A DNA stretch of 64,000 nt from Candidatus Hadarchaeales archaeon (GTDB taxonomy: Archaea; Hadarchaeota; Hadarchaeia; Hadarchaeales; WYZ-LMO6), in NCBI GenBank assembly GCA_038736355.1, contig JAVYML010000001.1:396252-460251 (forward strand), written 5' to 3'. Shown here one piece after another: positions 26,805-33,627 of the stretch. The position numbers were made by a program, and so were the translations under genes. Below the pieces are notes generated by a model. That model saw nothing but the letters and a program-made list of their open reading frames with translations, had not been told where the DNA came from and ran no database searches. Numbering within the stretch: the first letter of the stretch is position 1; every line of letters begins with the position of its first letter.

Positions 26805-27112
26805 TCCGACAAGATCACTATTCCCCTTCCCTCCACCAGCGCCCTCGCCAGCTTTTCCCTGGCGCCCTCCACCAGCCTCCAGGCCGTGTTTCTGGAGACC
26901 CCCATTCTCTTTCCCACCTCCTCTAGGGGGAGCTTCTCCAGCTCCGTCAGCCTGAGGGCTTCCACCTCCGCCACCTCCAGCGAGATAGGATCCCCACCGC
27001 AGCGTGGGAAGGGATGAAGCCTGCGAAGGGGAGGTAGGCATCCTACAACCACGGGCTTGGGGGGTCTTCCCACCCCTTTCCCACACCTCCTGCACCACCT
27101 GGGTCCCATCAT
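26789..27112 (-). CDS. DUF134 family DNA-binding protein
   Basis: 107 residues. CRRCGKGVGRPPKPVVVG at the N-terminus (CxxC) and LRLTELEKLPLEEVGKRMG with GVSRNTAWRLVEGAREKLA form a sigma-70-region-4-like helix-turn-helix, matching DUF134. Such genes often sit beside NifX-like dinitrogenase-cofactor proteins and DUF5320 proteins, as here. The start is ATG 27110-27112 (or the next ATG); TTTTTAAG about 24 bases upstream suggests a leaderless mRNA. It probably regulates the divergent module. Confidence 0.85.
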   Translation of the reverse strand: MMGPRWCRRCGKGVGRPPKPVVVGCLPPLRRLHPFPRCGGDPISLEVAEVEALRLTELEKLPLEEVGKRMGVSRNTAWRLVEGAREKLARALVEGRGIVILSDQDVP

Positions 27113-27156
27113 ATTGGGATTTATCACAAAACTTAAAAACCCCTCCGAGAACTTAT

Positions 27157-27168
27157 GTGAAATATCAC
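27157..27168. promoter_or_regulatory. Palindromic operator candidate between DUF134 and DUF5320 genes
   Basis: GTGA-AATA-TCAC is a perfect inverted repeat 16-27 bases before the DUF5320 start. A related half, TTATCACAAAA, lies at 27121-27131 over the DUF134 promoter, so ATCAC(A/G)AAA occurs twice in the divergent region. Confidence 0.4.
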
Positions 27169-27183
27169 GAAAGAGGGGAGAGA

Positions 27184-27387
27184 ATGTGGTGGGAGAAAAG
27201 GGGATGGTGGTGCCCCAGACATCCCTGGCCCCCGGCCTGGGCAAGGTGCTGGCAGCCTGGATGGTACCCGCCCGCCTACCCTAGCAAGGAGGAGGAGCTG
27301 AGGGTCCTCGAGGAGATGAAGGAGGAACTGGGGAAAGAACTCAGGGAGATAAGCAGGAAAATAGAGGAACTGAAGGGCGGGAAGTGA
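27184..27387 (+). CDS. DUF5320-like small protein
   Basis: 67 residues. The Trp/Pro/Gly-rich N-terminus with two cysteines (CPRHPWPPAWARCWQPGWYP) is followed by a C-terminal coiled coil (PSKEEELRVLEEMKEELGKE) typical of DUF5320. Starts at ATG 27184 behind GAGGGGAGAG. It ends one base before the NifX remnant. The N-terminus lacks the usual glycine-rich opening of DUF5320, so assignment rests on the C-terminal half and neighbours. Confidence 0.65.
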   Translation: MWWEKRGWWCPRHPWPPAWARCWQPGWYPPAYPSKEEELRVLEEMKEELGKELREISRKIEELKGGK

Positions 27388-27462
27388 ATGCTGGTGGCGG
27401 TGGCGACGCTGGACAAGGAAGGTCCGGAGGCTAGGATTTCCCCCGAATTCGGGGGGAGGTAG
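27388..27462 (+). pseudogene. Truncated NifX/dinitrogenase-cofactor-family remnant
   Basis: 24 codons, MLVAVATLDKEGPEARISPE followed by FGGR and TAG. The ARISPxFG element is the N-terminal motif of the NifB/NifX-like dinitrogenase iron-molybdenum cofactor family, whose members are about 100-120 residues. The rest is missing and the next gene starts 29 bases later, so this looks like a deletion remnant. A genuine micro-protein cannot be excluded. The DUF134 and DUF5320 neighbours fit the family's usual company. Confidence 0.6.
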
Positions 27463-27490
27463 GGCCTGGGGGTCGAACCAGGGGAAAAGG

Positions 27491-28518
27491 ATGCCGAACC
27501 GCAAGACTCTCCTGACCGTACTCGCCTGGTTCCTCCTCCTCTTCGGTCTCTTCACCATAGTTTACCACAGGGTAACGGGACATCCCCTCGCACCCGTCTA
27601 CAGGTACGGGGACCTAAAGTCCTACCACCCCGTTCTCATTCCCTTCGTGTACCTCGCCAGCTACCTCACCAGAGCCTGGGGGGCCTTCCTCTTCGCCTTC
27701 ATGCTGGGGGGCATGATAGAGGCCTTCGTCCCCAGGGAGAAAATGAAGGGCTACCTCTCAAGCAAGAGCCTCAGGTCCTACGTGCTGGCCGCCCTCTTCG
27801 CCCCCGTTCTGGCCGTGTGCTCCTGCGCCATGATTCCCATCTTCGGGGGCATCCTAGCCGCGGGAGCGGGCATAGGGCCGGCCCTGACCTTTCTCCTGAT
27901 GGCCCCCGCCGGAAACTTCCTCGCCATCCTGTTCACCTCCGAGCTCATCTCCCCTGTAATGGCGGGAGCACGCTTCGCCTTCGCCTTCCTGGGAGCCGTC
28001 TTTTCATCGGCCTGCTGACGGCCAGGACGAACTGGGCCAAGAAAGTAGAGGAGAAGTTCGCCGGGATTTCCATAGCGAAAGCGGAGGAAATGGGGGAAAG
28101 GGACTTCCGAGAAAAGTCCATCAGCTCCCTATACGAGGCGTACGCCCTTCTGAGAATGATCCTGCCCTACCTGCTCCTGGGAGTGGCGGTGGTGAGCTTC
28201 ATCGACGCCTACCTTCCAAGGGAGGCTGTGGGGAACTACCTGAGGGGAGGCCTAGGCATCTTTCTAGGGGCGACGATAGGGGTTCCCCTCTACACCCCCA
28301 CGCTGGTGGAGGTGTTCTTCGTAAAGGCCCTTCTGAACTCAGGGATGTCTTCCAGCGCCGCCCTGGCCTTCCTGCTCGGTGCCCCCATGTCCTCCGTGCC
28401 CTCCATGATGGGGGTCTCGAGGATCGTGGGGTGGAGGACGGTGGCGACCTATGCCCTGCTCGCAGTCCTCTGGGCCATGATAGCGGGCTTCGCATACTTC
28501 ATATTAACAGAAGGATAG
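27491..28518 (+). pseudogene. UPF0718/ArsP-like permease with a frameshift
   Basis: Two reading frames together encode one ~342-residue permease. The first (27491-28018) holds VCSCAMIPIFGGILAAGAGI and LLMAPAGNFLAILFTSELIS, the DUF318 signature; the second continues from about 28000 with LLTARTNWAKKVEEKFAG through VPLYTPTLVEVFFVKALLNS. The break lies at a run of four T near 27998-28001; adding one T restores the frame. Family members export organic arsenicals or similar compounds. It may be a real mutation, an assembly error or recoding. Starts at ATG 27491 after GGGGAAAAGG. Confidence 0.8.
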
Positions 28519-28534
28519 AAGGGAGGTGAGAGGA

Positions 28535-28771
28535 ATGAAAATAGAAGTCTTCGGAGTGGGATGCCCCAAGTGCAAGAAGACCGAGGAGAACTGCAGGCGA
28601 GCGGTGAAGGAACTGGGTCTCAAAGCGGAGGTAACGCACGTGTACGACCAAGCGGAGATGGTGAAGAGGGGGATCACGAGCAGCCCCGCGGTGGTGATCG
28701 ACGGGAAGCTGAAGGTGGCTGGAAGGGTTCCTGAGGTGGAGGAAATCAAGAAGTGGCTGGCCTCCAAGTAG
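28535..28771 (+). CDS. Small thioredoxin-fold redox protein
   Basis: 78 residues. KIEVFGVGCPKCKKTEENCR carries the CPKC active site; SSPAVVIDGKLKVAGRVP holds the cis-Pro of the thioredoxin fold. Proteins of this type often accompany UPF0718 permeases, as here (16 bases downstream). ATG 28535 follows GGGAGGTGAG; the GTG nine bases earlier lies inside that ribosome site and is not the start. Confidence 0.9.
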   Translation: MKIEVFGVGCPKCKKTEENCRRAVKELGLKAEVTHVYDQAEMVKRGITSSPAVVIDGKLKVAGRVPEVEEIKKWLASK

Positions 28772-28868
28772 AAACAACTTGGGGTGAGGGGGAGGAGTAC
28801 CAGAGTCTGAGGGTCTGGCCGGCTTAAATCTCGGGATTTTATTTATACTCTAAGCCCTCAGGCAGGAG

Positions 28869-29159
28869 ATGGTGAGAAAAAAGATCAGTCTGGAGGAGGC
28901 GAGGAAGATCGGGGAGCAACTGGGACTGGACTGGAAGGACTTCGACGTGGAGCAGTTCAGGTACGGAATGGAGGTGGAGCTAGAGCATGGAAAGAGGGAT
29001 CCCGAAACCAATGTCACGAACGACGACCTTCTCCTCACCGGAAAAATCGCCCTGGCCCACCTGCGCGAGTTCCCCGACTACTACTTCAGGCTGAAGAAGA
29101 TGGAAAAGGAAGCAGAGGAGTACTGGAAGAGGAGGAAGGGTCGAGGGAAAAAGAAATGA
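28869..29159 (+). CDS. DUF5661 family protein
   Basis: 96 residues. LGLDWKDFDVEQFRYGMEVE, LEHGKRDPETNVTNDDLLLT and ALAHLREFPDYYFRLKKME match DUF5661, an uncharacterised small soluble family; the end is a basic tail. ATG 28869 follows GGCAGGAG, with TTTATTTATAC at 28838-28848 as TATA box. It overlaps the alcohol dehydrogenase start by four bases. Confidence 0.8.
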   Translation: MVRKKISLEEARKIGEQLGLDWKDFDVEQFRYGMEVELEHGKRDPETNVTNDDLLLTGKIALAHLREFPDYYFRLKKMEKEAEEYWKRRKGRGKKK

Positions 29160-30172
29160 GGGCGGCGGTCCTCAGGAGGACGGCCCCAGCGGAGGAGTCC
29201 CCCCTCTCGCTGGAGGAGCTTCCCACGCCTTCACCCGATGAGGGGGAGATCCTGATCAGGATCTCGGTGTGTGGAATTTGCAGGACCGAGCTCGACGAGG
29301 TGGAAGGAAGGCTCAAACCAAAGCTTCCCGTCATCCCCGGGCACCAGGTGGTGGGGAGGGTGGAGGAACTGGGTCGGGGTGCCTCGGGTTACGAGAAGGG
29401 GGAGAGGGTGGGGGTAGCCTGGATCTACTGGGCCTGCGGGAAGTGCAGGTTCTGCACCCGGGGGATGGAGAACCTCTGTCCCGAGTTCATGGGGACGGGG
29501 TGTGATGTCGATGGGGGGTACGCGGAGTACATGGTGGTACCGCAAGGTTTCGCCTATCCCCTTCCACCCACCTTTCGGGACACGGAGGCTGCCCCCCTCC
29601 TCTGCGGAGGGGCCATTGGGTACCGGGCCCTGAGACTGACGGGAATGAAGGATGGGGATATCATAGGACTATACGGATACGGTTCCTCCGCCCATCTCGT
29701 CCACCAACTCATCAGATACCTCTTTCCTTCTTCTGAGGTCTACGTTTTCACCAGGAGGAGAGGGGACGGGCCGAGTGAGCTGGCTAGAAGGCAAGGGGCC
29801 GATTGGGTGGGGGAAACGGGGGATACACCCCCCAAGAAACTCCACTGCGCCATCGACACCACTCCGACCGGAGAAACGGTGAAGGAGGCCCTGAGGAACC
29901 TGGAAAAGGGAGGAAGGTTGGTGATGAACCTGATAAGGAAGGAAACACCCATCCCCGAACTCGACTATACCTCACACCTCTGGGAGGAAAAGGAGATGAA
30001 GAGCGTCGCCAACATCACCAGGGAGGATGTGAAGGAGTTCCTGAAGGTTGCCGCGGAAATCCCCTTGAGGCCAGAGGTGAAGGAATTCAGGCTGGAGGAA
30101 GCCAATCGGGCCCTGCTCGCCTTGAAGAGGGGGGAATACAGGGGGAGCGGGGTACTGAGGATAAGGGCTTAA
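29156..30172 (+). CDS. Zinc-dependent alcohol dehydrogenase (MDR family)
   Basis: 338 residues. CGICRTELDEVEGR (catalytic Zn Cys), GHQVVGRVEELG, then CGKCRFCTRGMENLC with four structural-zinc cysteines, and YGYGSSAHLVHQL replacing the usual GxGxxG nucleotide loop. MDR alcohol dehydrogenases oxidise primary or secondary alcohols with NAD(P). The second half resembles the AdhA-like branch. The start ATGA overlaps the DUF5661 stop. Confidence 0.9.
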   Translation: MRAAVLRRTAPAEESPLSLEELPTPSPDEGEILIRISVCGICRTELDEVEGRLKPKLPVIPGHQVVGRVEELGRGASGYEKGERVGVAWIYWACGKCRFCTRGMENLCPEFMGTGCDVDGGYAEYMVVPQGFAYPLPPTFRDTEAAPLLCGGAIGYRALRLTGMKDGDIIGLYGYGSSAHLVHQLIRYLFPSSEVYVFTRRRGDGPSELARRQGADWVGETGDTPPKKLHCAIDTTPTGETVKEALRNLEKGGRLVMNLIRKETPIPELDYTSHLWEEKEMKSVANITREDVKEFLKVAAEIPLRPEVKEFRLEEANRALLALKRGEYRGSGVLRIRA

Positions 30173-30187
30173 GCTCCTCCCAAAAAT

Positions 30188-31408
30188 ATGGGGAGGAAAT
30201 TTTCCGGGAAGTTCAAGATTTCGAACCGACTCGACTCCTGCCTGGATTGTGGCTTCTGCACCCTTCAAATCGCCTGCCCTGGAGAGAGCAAGTGCACCGG
30301 TTGTGGTGCCTGTGTATTGGCTTGTCCCCACTCCTCCAAGGTATTGGAAGAAAGGGAAGAGGAAAGGGAAGGTGTGAGGATCTCGGTAAACGGTGAGAGT
30401 TTCCATGTTCCGGAGCGTGTGACGGTTTTGAGGGCTTTGGAGTTCCTCGGATTCAAGGTCTCCTCCCTCCCTTGGGAGGAAGGGATTTTCGCCCCCTGCA
30501 GGACGGGAGGTTGCTGGGCCTGCTCGGTGGTGATCGATGGGGAACTCAAACCCAGCTGTATTACCCCCGTTCGTGAGGGTATGTCCATCCTGACGGATAC
30601 TTCAGGCTTCAAACCCCTCCGCCTGGTTTCGGGTTTTCAGGGGCATCCCGTTGGAGGGGTGGGGACACCTTACTGGCTCAAGTCGGGACTCAGGTATGTG
30701 GAGGCTGCTTGCTTCGCCCACGGATGTATCCTGCGCTGCCCCAGCTGCCAGAACTGGCACCTCACCTATTCCTCGATCGAGAGCCCGCTCACCCCGGAAA
30801 GAGCGGCTGCCCTCATGAAGAAAACGAGGGAAAGGTTTGGGGTGAACAGGATGGCCATAAGCGGTGGGGAACCCACCCTTAACAGGAAATGGTTACTCGA
30901 GTATCTCAGGAATCTGAAGGGGATGAACCAGGATCCCGAGGCCAGATTGCACGTGGATACCAATGCGACGGTACTGACGAGGGACTACATAGACGAACTG
31001 GTTGAGGCCGGCATGACCGACATAGGGGTGGATCTCAAGGGATTGGAGCTGGAGACCTTCTGCAGGATAACGGGGGTGGAAGAAAGGCTTGCCCGTGAAC
31101 TCCAAAAGACCGAGTGGAGTGCGGCCGAATACTTCATCAAAGAATACTATCCAGAAGTCTTCGTGGGGATAGGGATTCCCTACAACCCTTCCTTCATCTC
31201 CCTCGAAGAGGTGGAGAGGATGGGGGAGAAAATAGCCAAGTGGGACCCGGAGGTTCAGGTCTGTGCCCTCGATTACAGGGCCGAGTTCAGGGCCAGGGGA
31301 CTCAGAAAACCCACTTATCAGCAAATGCTGGAAGTCAAGAGGGTTTTAGAAGAAGCCGGATTGAGATGTGTCATCTGTCAGACGGAGCGCGGTCATGTCG
31401 GTCCTTGA
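30188..31408 (+). CDS. Radical SAM protein fused to two [4Fe-4S] and one [2Fe-2S] ferredoxin domains
   Basis: 406 residues. C18/C21/C24/C30 and C36/C39/C42/C46 are two ferredoxin-type clusters. C104, C109, C112 and C124 (CRTGGCWAC, then a later Cys) fit a plant-type [2Fe-2S] domain at ~63-135. The radical SAM core follows with C180, C184 and C187 (CILRCPSC), AISGGEPTLNRKWL and HVDTNATVLT, like pyruvate-formate-lyase activating enzymes. Substrate unknown. ATG 30188 lies 15 bases after the alcohol dehydrogenase; the sirtuin start overlaps the end by 14 bases. Confidence 0.85.
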   Translation: MGRKFSGKFKISNRLDSCLDCGFCTLQIACPGESKCTGCGACVLACPHSSKVLEEREEEREGVRISVNGESFHVPERVTVLRALEFLGFKVSSLPWEEGIFAPCRTGGCWACSVVIDGELKPSCITPVREGMSILTDTSGFKPLRLVSGFQGHPVGGVGTPYWLKSGLRYVEAACFAHGCILRCPSCQNWHLTYSSIESPLTPERAAALMKKTRERFGVNRMAISGGEPTLNRKWLLEYLRNLKGMNQDPEARLHVDTNATVLTRDYIDELVEAGMTDIGVDLKGLELETFCRITGVEERLARELQKTEWSAAEYFIKEYYPEVFVGIGIPYNPSFISLEEVERMGEKIAKWDPEVQVCALDYRAEFRARGLRKPTYQQMLEVKRVLEEAGLRCVICQTERGHVGP

Positions 31409-32147
31409 AGGTTGGATGGAAAGGCTGGGCTTGAAACCCAGCCGGAAACTCGTGGCGGTGGTGCTAACGGGGGCCGGGGTTTCGGCCGAAAGCGGGGTAC
31501 CCATCTTCAGGGGACCCGGATCCCTTTGGGAACTTCCGGAAGCGAGAAAACTCGCGGCCAGGGCCAGACCCCCTTGGAACAACCGGGGCACTTGGGAGTT
31601 TTACGAGTGGAGGAGGCAGCTCGTTTCCAGATGTAAACCCAATCCTGCCCATTTGGTGATAGCGGAGATGGAAAGGTACTTCGAGGATTTCACCCTGATC
31701 ACCCAGAACGTGGACGGTCTCCATCAGAGGGCGGGAAGCAGGAGGGTTTTCGAGTTACATGGGAGCATGTGGAAGGGAAGGTGTCCGAAGTGCGAGGAAA
31801 TCGTGGATCTCCCGGAAACCCCCCTTCCCGAGCTTCCTCCCAAACACTCCTGTGGAACCCCCATGCGACCCCATGTGGTCCAGTTCGGGGAACCCGTCGA
31901 TCGGCTGGCCCTCACGGAAGGAATAAAAGCCAGCTCCAAGGCCGACCTCTTCTTCGTGGTGGGTACCTCGGCCGTTGTTCACCCGGCCGCTGGACTCCCC
32001 TTCCTAGCCCTGGAAAGCGGGGCAAAGGTGATAGAAATCAATCCCACGGAAACTCCCCTAACCCCGTACGTCACCCTTTCTCTGAGGGGGAAGGCTGGGG
32101 AAATCTTGCCCAAGCTCTGGAGGGAATTCCTTTCGAAGGAAGCCTGA
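31395..32147 (+). CDS. Sirtuin (Sir2/CobB-like) NAD-dependent protein deacylase
   Basis: 250 residues. TGAGVSAESGVPIFRGP binds NAD, TQNVDGLHQRAG is catalytic, with H122 in ELHGS the base. Y70 and R73 (FYEWRR) form the Tyr-Arg pair that class III sirtuins (SIRT5, CobB) use for succinyl/malonyl-lysine. The zinc site has C130, C133 and C153, but the expected Cys three residues before C153 is Lys; H151 may substitute. ATG 31395 is preferred to an upstream GTG because the conserved region starts there. Confidence 0.9.
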   Translation: MSVLEGWMERLGLKPSRKLVAVVLTGAGVSAESGVPIFRGPGSLWELPEARKLAARARPPWNNRGTWEFYEWRRQLVSRCKPNPAHLVIAEMERYFEDFTLITQNVDGLHQRAGSRRVFELHGSMWKGRCPKCEEIVDLPETPLPELPPKHSCGTPMRPHVVQFGEPVDRLALTEGIKASSKADLFFVVGTSAVVHPAAGLPFLALESGAKVIEINPTETPLTPYVTLSLRGKAGEILPKLWREFLSKEA

Positions 32148-32154
32148 GGCAAGA

Positions 32155-33390
32155 TCACTCGTAGACCTTTTCCTCGGTTCTATCTGCCTCTGCAGCATCG
32201 GCCTCCACATCCCTAGAAGCTTGGGGGGCCTGCAAGAATTCCCTGTAGAATTCGTGTTGGATGATGAGATCCATGATCTCGTTAGTTCCCGTCCAAATCA
32301 TGGCCAGCCTCATGTCCCTCAACAGGCGTTCCACGGGAAAGACCGTGGTGTAACCTATCCCCCCGAGGATCTGCATGGCATGGTTCACCACCTGCCAAGC
32401 GGCCTCTGTGGAAAACTTCTTGGACTCAGAAACCAACCTCCTCACACGTCCAGGTTCTTCCCCCGCATCTATGGCCCTAGCGGTGAGATGGACCAAGCCC
32501 CTAGCCGCATCCAAGAGGGTGAGGCTATCCGCTATCTTGAAGCTCACCGCCTGAAAACTCCTTATCTTCTGTCCGAAGGCCTTTCGCTTGTCGGCGTACC
32601 TAGCAGCCACCTCGAGGGCTGCCCTCGCCATGCCGATGGAACCTGCGGCCGTGGTCATCCTTTCCGGGATCATCATGTGCCAGAACACTTCCGCCCCACC
32701 GTTTTCCTTCCCTATTATGTTCTCCGCCGGTACCTTCACATCCCTGAAGTATACCCTTCCGGCACCCCCTCCCCTCGTACCCATCAGTCCATAGATGTAC
32801 TGAACCTCTACGCCGGGCCCCCTTTCCACCACGAAACAGGTAAGGGCCTTGTGGGAGGGTGCGGAAGGATCCGTACGGGCGTAAACGAGGAAGAGATCCG
32901 CCCCTTCGGCTCCTACGATGAAGCGCTTCTGTCCGTGAAGAATATAGGTATCTCTCTCCTTTCTGGCGACGGTAGTGGTCCCAAAAAAATCCGAACCTCC
33001 CCTGGGTTCCGTGAGGGCCTCGGCCACCGTCAACTTTCCCTCCAGCACGGGACGCAACCATTTTTCCTTCTGCTCCGGGGTACCGAACTTGTTCAGGGCC
33101 TCACCCACGATGCTCACAAGGGAATAGAGACAGGCCAGGGAGGCTCCCAGCACCCCCACTTCCTCCAGCGCTATGACTTCTTCCTCCCATCCCAGTCCCC
33201 TTCCTCCGTATTCCTTGGGGAAACGAAGACCCAGTAGCCTGCGACGGGCAGCCTCCTCCAGGAAGACCCTGGGATAACGCACCCTTTCGGCATCCATGTC
33301 CAGGAGAAGTTGTCTGGGAACCCATTTCACGAACTCACGCACTTCTTCCCTGAGCTTTCTCTGCTCCGGTGAGAGGAGGGCTTCAATCAT
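32155..33390 (-). CDS. Acyl-CoA dehydrogenase
   Basis: 411 residues, full three-domain flavoprotein. [19 protein letters not shown] contacts FAD and substrate, [18 protein letters not shown] is the mid-domain, and [20 protein letters not shown] the FAD-binding C-terminal helix. The MCAD-type catalytic Glu position reads T (IWTGTNEI). E243 in MIPERMTT aligns with the isovaleryl/long-chain enzyme position, so I infer that as the base. The C-terminal ~25 residues form an acidic tail. ATG start with GGGAGA. Stop lies 7 bases from the convergent sirtuin stop. Confidence 0.9.
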   Translation of the reverse strand: MIEALLSPEQRKLREEVREFVKWVPRQLLLDMDAERVRYPRVFLEEAARRRLLGLRFPKEYGGRGLGWEEEVIALEEVGVLGASLACLYSLVSIVGEALNKFGTPEQKEKWLRPVLEGKLTVAEALTEPRGGSDFFGTTTVARKERDTYILHGQKRFIVGAEGADLFLVYARTDPSAPSHKALTCFVVERGPGVEVQYIYGLMGTRGGGAGRVYFRDVKVPAENIIGKENGGAEVFWHMMIPERMTTAAGSIGMARAALEVAARYADKRKAFGQKIRSFQAVSFKIADSLTLLDAARGLVHLTARAIDAGEEPGRVRRLVSESKKFSTEAAWQVVNHAMQILGGIGYTTVFPVERLLRDMRLAMIWTGTNEIMDLIIQHEFYREFLQAPQASRDVEADAAEADRTEEKVYE

Positions 33391-33444
33391 TCTCCCAAGT
33401 TCAAAACCGTTGGAGGATATTTATCCCTATTCCATAGAAAGGGA

Positions 33445-33508
33445 GGGGAGCGATGAAGAGAAGAGGGTTAGGCGATCCATGAGCTCGCAAGGTATTTCTG
33501 AGCTCCCC
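33445..33508 (+). ncRNA. Box C/D-like sRNA (candidate)
   Basis: 64 bases between divergent acyl-CoA genes. GGGGAGC (33445-33451) pairs perfectly with GCTCCCC (33502-33508). C box GCGATGA at 33450-33456, the same variant as in the other sRNA of this window; D box CTGA at 33498-33501 lies directly before the closing stem. A degenerate C' (ATGA at 33479-33482) and GCGA as D' divide the interior. The guide before box D would be GCTCGCAAGGTATTT. Targets were not identified. Confidence 0.55.
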
Positions 33509-33592
33509 TTCTAACAAATCGTTTATCGCCATCATCCAAACGAGGATTAAGGCTGTGATCTTCGGGAATACGGAACGTCCAATTCCTCAGCA

Positions 33593-33600
33593 TTTTATAC
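33593..33600 (+). promoter_or_regulatory. TATA box of the 4-hydroxybutyryl-CoA dehydratase gene
   Basis: TTTTATAC lies 28-35 bases before ATG 33628, giving a short leader with a weak AGAGGAA ribosome site. Confidence 0.5.
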
Positions 33601-33627
33601 ACCATTTCCAAAGGTAAAGAGAGGAAC

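Noticed and set aside
27990..28010. Programmed -1 frameshift in the permease
   Set aside because: The site lacks a canonical X XXY YYZ heptamer, and I saw no obvious downstream stem. A one-base deletion or sequencing error at a T run is simpler.
28807..28861. CTGAGGG ... CCCTCAG inverted repeat after the thioredoxin gene
   Set aside because: Only 7 bp with a loop over 40 bases, and the right arm lies in the leader of the next gene; chance is likely.
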